Counted from the first letter of the stretch, positions 52,687 to 62,251 are shown. The stretch: 64,000 nt of DNA from Streptomyces aquilus (GCF_003955715.1 NZ_CP034463.1:5456001-5520000), one strand, 5' to 3'. Made by a program: numbers and translations. The notes: a model not told the origin generated them from the sequence alone.

Positions 52687-52830
52687 TCACCCCCCGAGCC
52701 CCTGAGTCCTCGCAAGTCTTCACGAAATCCATACAAGCCGACAAGCAGTCCGGGGTAACGGACTGCTCACGGTTGTCTGGATATTTCCTGTGAGCCCAAT
52801 TGATGACGAGCTGTCAGGAACACCCCGCTG

Positions 52831-53058
52831 TCAGTACTCCCTGCGATGCCGTGCCTCTTCGTCGACGACCGGCGTGGCGGGCGGCACCACGACCCGCCTG
52901 CGCCGCGCGATGCTGCTGAAGGTGCTGACCCCGATCAGTCCGACGATCATCAGGATGATCCCGACCAGATCGAGGTTGACCCCCTGCATGTCCCAGTCCG
53001 TCGCGAACGTGAGGATGGCTCCCGCGGCGATGAGGATGATGCATCCGCCGAGGCCCAT
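52831..53058 (-). CDS. DUF6458 small membrane protein
   Basis: This 75-aa protein has two hydrophobic helices (GGCIILIAAGAILTFAT and LVGIILMIVGLIGVSTF) joined by a short loop (DWDMQGVNLD) and a basic/acidic tail (ARRRRVVVPPATP, DEEARHRREY). It matches DUF6458, a small actinobacterial membrane family of unknown function. GGGGAGG lies 8 nt before the ATG. It is a single gene. Confidence 0.85.
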   Translation of the reverse strand: MGLGGCIILIAAGAILTFATDWDMQGVNLDLVGIILMIVGLIGVSTFSSIARRRRVVVPPATPVVDEEARHRREY

Positions 53059-53138
53059 GTGTGTCGCCTCCCCTGCATGACGTTTCCGTCAGGGGCGGGT
53101 ACCCAACCGGGGAAAGCTATCCCTCCCGTTCCTGACGG

Positions 53139-54458
53139 CTATCCCTCCAGGAACGCCACCAGCGCGTTGGCCAGCAGATGCGGGTCGTCCGCGCCGCACA
53201 GTTCGCGGGCGCTGTGCATGGACAGGATGGCGACACCGATGTCGACCGTCTTGATGCCGTGCCGGGCCGCGGTGATCGGGCCGATGGTGGTGCCGCAGGG
53301 CATGGAGTTGTTGGAGACGAAGGTCTGGAAGGGCACGTCCGCCTTCGCGCAGGCGGCGGCGAACACCGCGCGCCCCGAACCGTCCGTCGCATAGCGGTTG
53401 TTGACGTTGACCTTGAGGATCGGGCCGCCGTTGACCCGCGGGTGGTGCGTCGGGTCGTGCCGCTCGGCGTAGTTGGGGTGGACCGCGTGGCCCGTGTCGG
53501 AGGACAGACAGACGGTGCCCGCGAACGCTCTGGCCCGGTCCTCGTACGACCCGCCGCGCGCGAACACCGAACGCTCCAGCACACTGCCGAGCAGCGGCCC
53601 GTCCGCACCCGTGTCGGACTGCGAGCCGTTCTCCTCGTGGTCGAAGGCGGCGAGTACGGGGATGTAGCCGAGGTCCGAGCCGGCCGCGACCGCGGTCAGC
53701 GCGGCCACCCCGGCGTGCACGGACAGCAGGTTGTCCATGCGCGGCCCGGCCACCAGCTCCTGGTCGCGGCCCAGGTAGGCGGGCGGCTCGACGGAGTGGA
53801 CCATCAGGTCCCAGCCGGTGACCTCGCCCGCGCCGAGCCCTTCCTCCGCCTCCAGGAACGCGATCAGATCGCCCTCGCGGACGTCGTCGCCGAGCCCCCA
53901 GATGGGCTGAAGATGCCGCTGCTTGTCGAGCTTGAGCCCCTCCGCCGACACCGAGCGGTCCAGGTGGATGGCGAGCTGCGGCACCCGCAGCAGCGGCCGG
54001 CCCACGTTCACGAGCCGCGTCGAGCCGTCCCGCAGGGTCAGCCGGCCGGACAGCCCCAGGTCACGGTCGAGCCAGGAGTTCAGCAGCGGCCCGCCGTAGA
54101 TCTCCACCGCCACCTGCCGCCAGCCGTGCGCCCCGGCGTCCGGCAGCGGCTTGACCCGCAGGTTGGGGGAGTCGGTGTGCGCGCCGACGATCCGGAACGG
54201 CGTGTGCGGCGCGGCGCCCTCGGGGACGTACCAGGCCACGATCGCGCCACCGCGCAGCACGTACCTGCCGCCGCTTCCCGCGGCGGAAGCCGCTGATGTC
54301 TCCGCGTCCCAGGCGTCCGTCTCGGCGACCTGCCGGAAGCCGGCCTTCTCCAGGCGCTCGGCGGCGTTCGCCACGGCGTGGTACGGCGACGGGCTCGCCG
54401 CCAGGAAGGACATGAGGTCGTCGGTGTGGCCGCGGTCGAAGCGGGAGGGTTCGCTCAT
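53139..54458 (-). CDS. apeB: M18 family aminopeptidase
   Basis: This 439-aa metallopeptidase matches aspartyl/M18 aminopeptidases: FRIVGAHTDSPNLRVKP (first zinc-ligand His and Asp), GPRMDNLLSVHAGVAAL, AAFDHEENGSQSDTGADG (Asp, Glu-Glu catalytic) and MPCGTTIGPITAARHGI. M18 enzymes form dodecamers that remove N-terminal Asp/Glu or other residues, using two metal ions. It is cytoplasmic. I chose the ATG at 54458 behind AAGGTGA; an upstream ATG 10 codons earlier has no ribosome site. Confidence 0.94.
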   Translation of the reverse strand: MSEPSRFDRGHTDDLMSFLAASPSPYHAVANAAERLEKAGFRQVAETDAWDAETSAASAAGSGGRYVLRGGAIVAWYVPEGAAPHTPFRIVGAHTDSPNLRVKPLPDAGAHGWRQVAVEIYGGPLLNSWLDRDLGLSGRLTLRDGSTRLVNVGRPLLRVPQLAIHLDRSVSAEGLKLDKQRHLQPIWGLGDDVREGDLIAFLEAEEGLGAGEVTGWDLMVHSVEPPAYLGRDQELVAGPRMDNLLSVHAGVAALTAVAAGSDLGYIPVLAAFDHEENGSQSDTGADGPLLGSVLERSVFARGGSYEDRARAFAGTVCLSSDTGHAVHPNYAERHDPTHHPRVNGGPILKVNVNNRYATDGSGRAVFAAACAKADVPFQTFVSNNSMPCGTTIGPITAARHGIKTVDIGVAILSMHSARELCGADDPHLLANALVAFLEG

Positions 54459-54501
54459 GGGGTTCACCTTAACGACGAAGGGGTTCACCTAGACGACGTA
54501 C

Positions 54502-54535
54502 GAGGGCCCGCTCCCGGTGAAGGAAGCGGGCCCTC
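54502..54535. terminator. terminator after the large acyl-CoA dehydrogenase gene
   Basis: An 11-bp perfect stem GAGGGCCCGCT/AGCGGGCCCTC with a 12-nt loop lies 22 bp past the stop of the minus-strand dehydrogenase gene. Confidence 0.8.
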
Positions 54536-54557
54536 AGGAGAGCTGTGCTGATGTGTC

Positions 54558-56384
54558 CTAGAACGCGGCCTCGTCCAGCTCCATCAGGTCCAGCTCGACG
54601 TTCTGGGCGAGCTTGCGCGCACCCGTGACACCCGGCAGGACGTTGGCCGCGAAGAACTTCGCCGCCGCGATCTTGCCGGTGTAGAACGCCTTGTCCTTGG
54701 CGGAGGCGGTCTCCAGCTTCTCGGCCGCGACAGCGGCGCCCTTGAGGAGCAGGTAGCCGACGACGACGTCACCGGAGGCCATCAGCAGGCGGGTCGTGTT
54801 GAGCCCGACCTTGTAGATGTTCTTGACGTCCTGCTCGGTGGCCGCGAGGTCGGTCAGCATCAGACCGACGATGGCCTCCAGCTCGACGGCCGCCTTCGCG
54901 AGGTGCTCGCGGGCGCCGGCCAGCTCCTCGCCGCCGGTGCCGAGCGCCAGGAACTTCTTGATGTCCTCGGCGAGGGAGTTCAGGGCCGCGCCCTGGTTGC
55001 GGACGATCTTCCGGAAGAAGAAGTCCTGGCCCTGGATCGCGGTGGTGCCCTCGTACAGGGTGTCGATCTTGGCGTCCCGGATGTACTGCTCGATCGGGTA
55101 CTCCTGGAGGAACCCGGAGCCCCCGAAGGTCTGGAGCGACTGGGCGAGCTGCTCGTAGCCCTTCTCGGAGCCGTAGCCCTTCACGATCGGCAGCAGCAGG
55201 TCGTTGAGCGCGTGCTCGGCCTTGGCGTCCTCGCCCGCGGCCTCCTTCACGGCGATCGCGTCCTGGATCGACGCGGTGTACAGCACCAGGGCGCGCATGC
55301 CCTCCGCGTACGCCTTCTGCGTCATCAGCGAGCGGCGCACGTCCGGGTGGTGCGTGATGGTGACCTTGGGCGCGGTCTTGTCGCCGAAGGCGGCCAGGTC
55401 GGTGCCCTGGACGCGCTCCTTGGCGTACTCCAGCGCGTTCAGGTAACCGGTCGACAGCGTCGAGATCGCCTTCGTGCCGACCATCATGCGGGCGAACTCG
55501 ATGATGCGGAACATCTGGCGGATGCCGTCGTGCTTGTCGCCGATCAGCCAGCCCTTGGCGGGGTGCTGGTCGCCGAAGGTCATCTCGCAGGTGTTGGAGG
55601 CCTTCAGGCCCATCTTGTGCTCGACGTTGGTCGCGTAGACGCCGTTGCGCTCGCCCAGCTCGCCGGTCTCGAAGTCGAAGAGGTACTTGGGGACGAGGAA
55701 GAGGGACAGGCCCTTGGTGCCCGGGCCGGCGCCCTCGGGACGCGCGAGGACGTAGTGGAGGATGTTCTCCTCCATGTCGTGCTCACCGGACGTGATGAAG
55801 CGCTTCACGCCCTCGATGTGCCAGGAGCCGTCCTCCTGCTGGATCGCCTTGGTGCGGCCGGCGCCGACGTCGGAGCCCGCGTCGGGCTCGGTGAGGACCA
55901 TCGTGGAGCCCCACTGCTTCTCCACGGCGACCTTGGCGATGTGCTTCTGGACCTCGTTGCCCTCCTCGAAGAGGATGCCGGCGAACGCGGGGCCCGAGGA
56001 GTACATCCAGACGGCCGGGTTGGCGCCCAGGATCAGCTCGGCGAAGGCCCAGATCAGGGAGCGGGGCGAGGTGGTGCCGCCGATCTCCTCGGGCAGGCCG
56101 AGCCGCCAGTACTCGGAGTCCATGAAGGCCTTGTAGCTCTTCTTGAAGGAGGCCGGGACCGGCGCGGTGTTGGTCTCCGGGTCGAAGACCGGCGGGTTGC
56201 GGTCGGCGTCCGCGAAGGACTCCGCCAGGTCGTTCTCGGCGAGACGGGTCATCTCGTCGAGGATGCTCTTCGCGGTCTCGACGTCCATCTCCTCGAAGGG
56301 ACCCGTGCCGTACAGCTTGTCGCGGCCGAGCACTTCGAAGAGGTTGAACTCGATGTCACGGAGATTCGACTTGTAGTGCCCCAT
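54558..56384 (-). CDS. large acyl-CoA dehydrogenase (FadE5-like)
   Basis: This 608-aa flavoenzyme is longer than the usual 380-aa type. Conserved segments are [19 protein letters not shown] (FAD-binding), [34 protein letters not shown], and [19 protein letters not shown] with the active-site glutamate. The extra C-terminal 140 residues form a further helical domain as in FadE5 of mycobacteria, a broad-range long-chain dehydrogenase. Start: ATG at 56384 behind GGGAG. Two matching operator-like sites lie 56-98 bp upstream, so fatty-acid-responsive control is probable. Confidence 0.93.
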   Translation of the reverse strand: MGHYKSNLRDIEFNLFEVLGRDKLYGTGPFEEMDVETAKSILDEMTRLAENDLAESFADADRNPPVFDPETNTAPVPASFKKSYKAFMDSEYWRLGLPEEIGGTTSPRSLIWAFAELILGANPAVWMYSSGPAFAGILFEEGNEVQKHIAKVAVEKQWGSTMVLTEPDAGSDVGAGRTKAIQQEDGSWHIEGVKRFITSGEHDMEENILHYVLARPEGAGPGTKGLSLFLVPKYLFDFETGELGERNGVYATNVEHKMGLKASNTCEMTFGDQHPAKGWLIGDKHDGIRQMFRIIEFARMMVGTKAISTLSTGYLNALEYAKERVQGTDLAAFGDKTAPKVTITHHPDVRRSLMTQKAYAEGMRALVLYTASIQDAIAVKEAAGEDAKAEHALNDLLLPIVKGYGSEKGYEQLAQSLQTFGGSGFLQEYPIEQYIRDAKIDTLYEGTTAIQGQDFFFRKIVRNQGAALNSLAEDIKKFLALGTGGEELAGAREHLAKAAVELEAIVGLMLTDLAATEQDVKNIYKVGLNTTRLLMASGDVVVGYLLLKGAAVAAEKLETASAKDKAFYTGKIAAAKFFAANVLPGVTGARKLAQNVELDLMELDEAAF

Positions 56385-56439
56385 GGCGACGGCTCCCTGG
56401 AGAGACGGGCGAGGCACTGGATCCTCGCGCTAGTTCACG

Positions 56440-56451
56440 TACCGACAAGTA
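56440..56451. promoter_or_regulatory. operator candidate TACCGACAAGTA
   Basis: This 12-mer matches TACCGRCRRGTA, the form shared with the site at 56470-56481 (reverse orientation). The two are 30 bp apart and lie 56 bp before the dehydrogenase ATG. Confidence 0.55.
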
Positions 56452-56469
56452 GCTTCGATACGATGATGC

Positions 56470-56481
56470 TACCCGCCGGTA
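56470..56481. promoter_or_regulatory. operator candidate TACCGGCGGGTA (minus strand)
   Basis: On the plus strand it reads TACCCGCCGGTA. It shares nine of twelve positions with the site at 56440 when both are written as TACCGRCRRGTA. Similar TetR-type sites lie before fatty-acid genes in actinobacteria. Confidence 0.55.
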
Positions 56482-56517
56482 ATAAGCCGCAACCCCGATC
56501 CGGCCATCTGTGACGGT

Positions 56518-57330
56518 TCACACCGCAACGGTGAGGTTGGCGGTGTATCCGGCGTCCGTGCTCCCCTCCACGACCGCCAGCTGCCGCTCGTACCCGTCCC
56601 GGAAGACGCCGTCGCTCTCCAGGGAGAGGCTGCCGAGGTTGGCCACGCTCGCCTCGTAGCCCTCGGTGGCGTACACCGTGTCGCAGACGTCCTCGGGGAG
56701 GGCCAGCTGCGAGGTGCTGGTGATCGCCGTCGCGGCGGTGGCGTCCGCGAGGCTGTCGTAGACCTCGAAATGAACGTGCGGCCAGCGGCCCGTGTAACAG
56801 CCGGGGAAGACGCTGGTGAAGGTGACCCGCCCCGACTCGTCGGTCTCCTGCACGCCCCGCAGATAGTTCTCGTCCGCGACGCCCTCCGTATAAAGGGAGT
56901 AGCGGCCCTCCCGGTCGCAGTGCCACACATACACGGCGGCGCCCTTCCTCGGCGTACCGCAGCCGGAGTCCGCGTCCACGACGGTGAGCGTCACGGTCAG
57001 CGGAACACCCTCCGCCGTGCCGCCCGCGGAGTCGCCGAAGCTCTTCCTGATGTCGCCGCGCACGACACCGCTCTCCTTGAGGACGTTCACCCCGTTCGAA
57101 CCGTCACCGGGGTACGGACCGGCCGTCTCCTCGGGGATCGGCGCGCAGCCCGGGGTCGCGGCGGAGGTGACGGCGTCGTCGTCCGCGGAACAGCCGGCCA
57201 GCGACACGAGGCCCGCCCCCGCCAGCAGCCGGATCATCCGGCGGCGGGCAAGGACGGGAAGGTCGTAGGAGAGCCCCCGGTCGTGCTCGTGGACCTCGTC
57301 ATGGGCCTCGTCGTGCTCGTGTCGGTGCAT
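56518..57330 (-). CDS. lipoprotein intradiol ring-cleavage dioxygenase
   Basis: This 270-aa protein has a His/Asp/Glu-rich N-terminal stretch, then a Tat-like basic segment and lipobox (ARRRMIRLLAGAG, LAGC) near residues 30-48, giving a lipid-anchored extracellular protein. The mature part matches intradiol dioxygenases: PEETAGPYPGDG, a REGRYSLY tyrosine, and WPHVHFEVYDSL with the His-x-His iron ligands. The family cleaves catechols with non-haem Fe(III). Secreted forms are thought to act on lignin or aromatic breakdown. The ATG at 57330 is the best start. Confidence 0.9.
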   Translation of the reverse strand: MHRHEHDEAHDEVHEHDRGLSYDLPVLARRRMIRLLAGAGLVSLAGCSADDDAVTSAATPGCAPIPEETAGPYPGDGSNGVNVLKESGVVRGDIRKSFGDSAGGTAEGVPLTVTLTVVDADSGCGTPRKGAAVYVWHCDREGRYSLYTEGVADENYLRGVQETDESGRVTFTSVFPGCYTGRWPHVHFEVYDSLADATAATAITSTSQLALPEDVCDTVYATEGYEASVANLGSLSLESDGVFRDGYERQLAVVEGSTDAGYTANLTVAV

Positions 57331-57449
57331 GGGAACGACGCTAGGAGCGGCGGCCCCCGGAACCCAGAGCCGACGGCTGTCGAGTCGCTGTCGGTTTCCG
57401 GCCCCCTGCGAGCCTCCGCCACTCCACCCCGCTCGGTACGCTTGCGCCC

Positions 57450-57914
57450 ATGTACGGCTACGACCAGAGCGCGGGTACGCAGCAGCAGTACGCCACGCCA
57501 CAGCAGCAGATGCCGGGCGGGTACGGCCAGCAGCCGCCGCTGTACCCCGAGCCGTCCCCGCCGTCCCTCGCGGACGCGGTGCGCGCCTTCACCACCGGGC
57601 AGCTCGCCGCCGAGGACTTCCAGCAGGTCTTCGCCACGTCCAAGGTGTACTGCCCGCGCGGCGACAACCCCGGCTTCCTCGCCCTGCACAACACCCAGCA
57701 GCCGGTGATCCCGATGTTCACCTCGCTGAAGGAACTGCGCCGGTACGCGGGCAAGGAGTCCAAGTACTTCGTGATCACCGGCGCCGAGGTGATCGACCTC
57801 CTGCCGACCGGGTACGGCTTCGTCCTCGACATGGAGGGCGAGCACCGGATGGTGTTCGACGCGAAGGCGGTCGAGCAGATGGTCGAGTTCGCGATGCGGC
57901 GGATGTACGGCTGA
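57450..57914 (+). CDS. SseB-family protein
   Basis: This 154-aa protein has a Tyr/Gln/Pro-rich N-terminus (QQQYATPQQQ, about residues 1-38) and an SseB N-terminal-type domain (about 40-150): VYCPRGDNPGFLALH, IPMFTSLKELRRYAG, YFVITGAEVIDLLP. SseB-like proteins in actinobacteria are linked to ESX/secretion or stress, but function here is unknown. The ATG has TACGCT 7 nt upstream, a leaderless signature. It is divergent from the dioxygenase gene. Confidence 0.85.
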   Translation: MYGYDQSAGTQQQYATPQQQMPGGYGQQPPLYPEPSPPSLADAVRAFTTGQLAAEDFQQVFATSKVYCPRGDNPGFLALHNTQQPVIPMFTSLKELRRYAGKESKYFVITGAEVIDLLPTGYGFVLDMEGEHRMVFDAKAVEQMVEFAMRRMYG

Positions 57915-58087
57915 CCGCTGCCCGGCGGAGGAAAAACCTCCACGCGATTGTCACAGGCATGCCATAGAGTGCCCCCTGGCAGCCGCGCCCCGCACGTCAC
58001 ACCGCCTTCGGGCGGTCCGCGTCCGGGTGCCGCGCGGCGCTCTCAGTCTCCCGGCCAGCCCGGGATCTCTTGTGGGGGTTCACACCT

Positions 58088-60040
58088 GTGCGCATGCGCA
58101 GCACATCCACCGCGACGGCACTCGCGGTCCTCTTCAGCTCCGTCGCGCTGACGGCCGTGACGGCCGGGACGGCCTCGGCCGTCACCACCACGGTCGGCTC
58201 GCCCGGCGGCCTCGCCGTCAGCGACTCGCTCAAGCGGGTCTTCGTCGGCGACAGCGCCAACGGCCGGATCTTCGCCGCCGACTACAACGGCAACCAGGTC
58301 GACTCCGTGACCGGCGTCGAAGGCGTCTCCGAACTGGTGCTCTCCGACGACGGCAGCACCCTGTACGCCGCCCTGCGCGGCACGCACGAGATCGTGGCGC
58401 TCGACCCGGCCACCCTGGACATCAAGACCCGCTACCCCGTCGCCACCGGCACGGGCCCCGCGCACATCGCGTTCGCCGGCGGCAAGGTCTGGTTCTCCTA
58501 CGGCGACCAGTGGGACGGCGACCTGGGCTCCGTGGACCCCACCGTGGACCCCGCGAGCGGCACCGACCCGGTGGCGCTCGCCCAGCTCCCGACCGAGGGC
58601 ACCGGCTCCGGACTGTGGGGCCAGGCCCTCCTCGACACCGACCCGCAGCGCCCCGGCCTGCTGGCCGTCGGCGAGACCGGTGACTCCTCGGGCACCCTCG
58701 CCGTCCTCGACGTATCGGGCGCCACCCCCAAGGTCACCGCCTGGCACGACACCTCGTACGCCCTGACGAACGGCGTCTACGACGTCGACCTCGTCCCCGG
58801 CGGCGACCAGGTGCTCGTCAACGGCACCGACCGGGACGCCTTCGCGAACGGCACCTTCACCAAGGCCGGCGCCTACCCCGCGGGGCAGGGCGCGGACATC
58901 GGGCCGAGCGGCCTGATCGCCCAGACCTCGGGCACCCAGGTCGCGATCTACCGACCCGACGCCACCCGGCCGGTCCGCACCTACAGTCCCGGCACCGGAC
59001 CCGTCAACGACGTGGCCTGGGCCCCGGACGGCTCGCGCGTCTTCGCCCTGGTCAACTTCAGCAACGGCTACACGCTCAAGGCGCTGACCCAGCCCACGCT
59101 GAGCGTCCCGACCCTCACGGTCAGCGCCCCCGCCACGGCCGCCCGCGCCCAGCAGCTCACCGTCAAGGGCAAGATCACGGCATCGGTCCCGTTCGCCGCC
59201 GGCACCCAGCTCACCGTCACCCGCACCGACCTGGACAGCCCGAACGGCAAGGCGCTGCCGGCGGTGACGGTCAAGGCGGACGGCACGTACTCCTTCACCA
59301 ACACCCCGCCGGCCGGCGGCAAGGTCAAGTACACGGTGAAGTACGCGGGCGACGCCGCCCACACGGCCGTCAGCGCCTCGGACACCGTCGACGTCTCCCG
59401 CGCCTCGACCTCCCTCAGCCTGAACAACAACGGCAAGCTGTACTCGTACGGCGCCGACGTGAAGTTCACCGCGCACCTCGGCAAGACGTACAAGAGCCGC
59501 TCGGTCTCGATCTACGCCGACCCCTTCGGCAGCGACAAGGGCAAGAAGCTGATCAAGACCGGCACGGTCAACTCCGACGGCAACATCAGCGCCTGGGTGG
59601 ACATGACCCGGGACACGGCCGTCACCGCGGTCTTCGCGGGCGACTCCCGCTACAAGCCGAAGACCGTCAAGTCCACGGCCTACGCCAAGGTCAAGATCTC
59701 CACCGCCGTCTCCAAGCACTACAAGACGGCGAAGATCGGCTCGACGACGTACTACTGGTTCCACAAGAGCACGGACCCGCTGCTCACGACGACGATGTCG
59801 TACTACCCGGGCCGTCAGCAGCGCTTCGACCTGCAGGTCTACTACCAGGGCGACTGGTACTCGGCGGACTCGGAGTACTTCCCGCTCGGCTCGAACGGCA
59901 AGTCGGCCGTCTCCCTCGGGGCGCCCGGTGAGTCGGGCATCCGGGCGCGGATGCGGTCGGTGTACGTCAACGGCTCGTCCGGCGACAGCGTGAACTCGAC
60001 GACGTACGGGTCGTGGAAGTACCTGTACTTCAGCAACTGA
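58088..60040 (+). CDS. secreted protein with beta-propeller and Ig-like repeats
   Basis: This 650-aa protein has a Sec signal peptide (TATALAVLFSSVALTAVTAG, cleavage near ASA) and an N-terminal beta-propeller-like half (YncE type; VFVGDSANGRIFAADYNGN, LVLSDDGSTLYAAL repeats). Two Ig-like domains follow (TLTVSAPATAARAQQ, TSLSLNNNGKLYSYG), then a C-terminal domain rich in Tyr and Lys. Similar Streptomyces proteins are surface-exposed and of unknown function. GGGGG lies 9 nt before the GTG at 58088; ATG 58094 is an alternative. A terminator follows. Confidence 0.85.
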   Translation: MRMRSTSTATALAVLFSSVALTAVTAGTASAVTTTVGSPGGLAVSDSLKRVFVGDSANGRIFAADYNGNQVDSVTGVEGVSELVLSDDGSTLYAALRGTHEIVALDPATLDIKTRYPVATGTGPAHIAFAGGKVWFSYGDQWDGDLGSVDPTVDPASGTDPVALAQLPTEGTGSGLWGQALLDTDPQRPGLLAVGETGDSSGTLAVLDVSGATPKVTAWHDTSYALTNGVYDVDLVPGGDQVLVNGTDRDAFANGTFTKAGAYPAGQGADIGPSGLIAQTSGTQVAIYRPDATRPVRTYSPGTGPVNDVAWAPDGSRVFALVNFSNGYTLKALTQPTLSVPTLTVSAPATAARAQQLTVKGKITASVPFAAGTQLTVTRTDLDSPNGKALPAVTVKADGTYSFTNTPPAGGKVKYTVKYAGDAAHTAVSASDTVDVSRASTSLSLNNNGKLYSYGADVKFTAHLGKTYKSRSVSIYADPFGSDKGKKLIKTGTVNSDGNISAWVDMTRDTAVTAVFAGDSRYKPKTVKSTAYAKVKISTAVSKHYKTAKIGSTTYYWFHKSTDPLLTTTMSYYPGRQQRFDLQVYYQGDWYSADSEYFPLGSNGKSAVSLGAPGESGIRARMRSVYVNGSSGDSVNSTTYGSWKYLYFSN

Positions 60041-60063
60041 CGCGGGTCGGACCCGTGCGGTGG

Positions 60064-60089
60064 AGCCCGGAGGGAATGCCTTCCGGGCT
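60064..60089 (+). terminator. terminator after the secreted Ig-like protein gene
   Basis: AGCCCGGA (60064-60071) and TCCGGGCT (60082-60089) extend with G-T and G-C pairs to an 11-bp stem with an AATG loop, 23 bp after the stop codon. Confidence 0.8.
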
Positions 60090-60155
60090 TCTGCCGTTAG
60101 GGGTGGCAGAAAGTTCAATGCTCAACTAAACTGGTCGCACCAAGGAGGTACCGAC

Positions 60156-61127
60156 ATGCCTGCAGTGACCGTCGAGAACCCACTGACGCTTCCCCGCGTC
60201 GCCGCCCCCGCGGACGCCGTGGCCCGTCCCGTACTCGCCGTCACGACCGCGCCGAGCGGTTTCGAGGGCGAGGGCTTCCCGGTGCGCCGCGCGTTCGCCG
60301 GGATCAACTACCGCCATCTGGATCCGTTCATCATGATGGATCAGATGGGGGAGGTGGAGTACGCGCCGGGCGAGCCGAAGGGGACCCCCTGGCACCCGCA
60401 CCGCGGCTTCGAGACCGTCACCTACATCATCGACGGGATCTTCGACCACCAGGACAGCCAGGGCGGTGGCGGCACGATCACCAACGGCGACACCCAGTGG
60501 ATGACCGCCGGCTCGGGCCTCCTCCACATCGAGGCGCCGCCGGAGTCGCTGGTCATGTCCGGAGGGCTCTTCCACGGCCTCCAGCTGTGGGTCAACCTCC
60601 CGGCCAAGGACAAGATGATGGCGCCTCGGTACCAGGACATCCGCGGCGGCAACGTCCAGCTGCTGACGACGCCCGACGGCGGTGCGCTGCTCCGGGTCAT
60701 CGCCGGTGAACTGGACGGCCACCAGGGCCCCGGTATCACCCACACCCCGATCACGATGATCCACGCGACGCTGGCGCCGGGCGCGGAGATCACGCTGCCG
60801 TGGCGTGAGGACTTCAACGGCCTCGCGTACGTGCTGGCGGGGCGTGGTTCCGTGGGTGCCGAGCGGCGCCCGGTCCAGATGGGGCAGACGGCCGTCTTCG
60901 GTGCCGGCGGTTCCCTGACGGTCCGCGCGGACGAGAAGCAGGACTCCCACACCCCGGACCTCGAGGTCGTCCTCCTCGGCGGCCAGCCGATCCGTGAGCC
61001 CATGGCCCACTACGGCCCGTTCGTCATGAACACCCGCGAGGAACTCCAGCAGGCGTTCGACGACTTCCAGAAGGGCCGGCTGGGGACGATCCCCGCCGTG
61101 CATGGAATGTCGGAGGGCGGCCTGTAA
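60156..61127 (+). CDS. pirin family protein
   Basis: This 323-aa bicupin matches pirin: HLDPFIMMDQMGEV, GTPWHPHRGFETVTYIIDG with the metal-binding histidines, DTQWMTAGSGLLHIE, GLQLWVNLP and the second cupin (LPWREDFNGLAYVLAG). Bacterial pirins can be quercetin 2,3-dioxygenases or regulators of pyruvate metabolism. The start has an ideal AAGGAGGT 6 nt upstream. A TAAACT -10 candidate and an AGTT...AACT inverted element lie about 40 bp upstream. Confidence 0.94.
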   Translation: MPAVTVENPLTLPRVAAPADAVARPVLAVTTAPSGFEGEGFPVRRAFAGINYRHLDPFIMMDQMGEVEYAPGEPKGTPWHPHRGFETVTYIIDGIFDHQDSQGGGGTITNGDTQWMTAGSGLLHIEAPPESLVMSGGLFHGLQLWVNLPAKDKMMAPRYQDIRGGNVQLLTTPDGGALLRVIAGELDGHQGPGITHTPITMIHATLAPGAEITLPWREDFNGLAYVLAGRGSVGAERRPVQMGQTAVFGAGGSLTVRADEKQDSHTPDLEVVLLGGQPIREPMAHYGPFVMNTREELQQAFDDFQKGRLGTIPAVHGMSEGGL

Positions 61128-61156
61128 AAGGCCGAGCAGACGGGTACGGTACGAGC

Positions 61157-61195
61157 AGGCCCGAAGCCGCAACTTGGTTTTGCGGCTTCGGGCCT
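61157..61195. terminator. strong terminator between pirin and BRO-domain genes
   Basis: A 16-bp perfect stem, AGGCCCGAAGCCGCAA (61157-61172) with its complement (61180-61195) around CTTGGTT, separates the two convergent genes. Confidence 0.93.
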
Positions 61196-61209
61196 GTCTT
61201 GCAACTGGG

Positions 61210-62106
61210 CTACGGCAGTACGTAGATCGGCGCTCCGTCGGCGGCGCATCCCGTCTGCCGCATGCAGCCGCGCTTGAGCAGGGTGCGGATGCAGTCGTGG
61301 ACGCGGGCGAGGGAGAGGCCCGTGCGGGTGGCGATCTCCTCGATGCGGTAACTGGCCTCGCCGCGAACGAGCGCGGGTGCCAGGTAGGCGGCCACCGCAT
61401 GGATGTCCTCGGTGAACACGAGGTTCTTCGTCCTCCAGGTGGCGAGGAGTTGCCGGGGTGTCAGCTTCGGCTGCGGGTGGCGGAACCTGAGGGTCTCGGC
61501 GATGTCTTGGAGTGCCTCGGCGATCGTGTTCTGGCTGCGGGACATCTCCCGGAGGAGCTCGGTTTGTTCCCGCTGGGCGGCCGCCAGCATTTCGTCGGCC
61601 CGGATGTTCCTCATTTCGAGCCGGACGATCGCGTCGGCGACCTGCTGGGGCATGACGTAAGCGGGCGGACCGACGGCGGGGGTCTGGGCGGGCGACGGCT
61701 CCAGGGAGTAGGAGCCGTTCTGCTGGATCGTCTCGATGACCTCCGAGACCCAGGCCTTGAACGGCTGGCATTCGGGCTTGGTGGATCCTTGCACGAGCGC
61801 GACGAGCCCCCGGAGGTTCACCATCTTCATTGACTTTTGCAACCTGTGACCTGCAAGTTTGCGCGAGGTGTCTACTGTATAGACGCCTTGTGCAAGCTCG
61901 TTGAGGGACTTGGTGCAATCTGGCGCTACGTGCCAGATGAGTGCTTGCCGCGTGTTTGCGTACCCGAGATCCGTGGCTACGTCCGCCGCCACGAACCAGT
62001 GCTCCCCCTCCGGTGTCGTCAGCCTCCGCATCCGCGCCCCCGTGGCCGCGAACACGAAGTCGTTGATGTCGATCGCATCCTTGTGCGTGTCGTTCTGCTC
62101 GTTCAT
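61210..62106 (-). CDS. BRO N-terminal-domain protein (phage antirepressor type)
   Basis: This 298-aa protein starts with a BRO/Bro-N domain (about 22-115: WFVAADVATDLGYANTRQAL, MKMVNLRGLVALVQGS), as in phage antirepressors that bind DNA. A helical linker (about 165-225) and a C-terminal winged-helix-like segment follow (YRIEEIATRTGLSLARVHDC, IRTLLKRGCMRQTG). The winged helix suggests a DNA-binding regulator. GGAGGTGAT lies 5 nt before the ATG. The upstream divergent gap is AT-rich. No other phage gene is near, so it may be a domesticated antirepressor. Confidence 0.85.
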   Translation of the reverse strand: MNEQNDTHKDAIDINDFVFAATGARMRRLTTPEGEHWFVAADVATDLGYANTRQALIWHVAPDCTKSLNELAQGVYTVDTSRKLAGHRLQKSMKMVNLRGLVALVQGSTKPECQPFKAWVSEVIETIQQNGSYSLEPSPAQTPAVGPPAYVMPQQVADAIVRLEMRNIRADEMLAAAQREQTELLREMSRSQNTIAEALQDIAETLRFRHPQPKLTPRQLLATWRTKNLVFTEDIHAVAAYLAPALVRGEASYRIEEIATRTGLSLARVHDCIRTLLKRGCMRQTGCAADGAPIYVLP

Positions 62107-62251
62107 CGAGCATCACCTCCGCCTCGGAAGCTAGGGAGGCAAAACGGCAACATGCGTATATAGCAAAGATGTTCATCCGAAAGGCTGAGAGAAGCATCGA
62201 TACTGCTGGTGTCGGGCTCTCGCCGAGGTCGGCCTGTAGTCCGCTGGCGGG

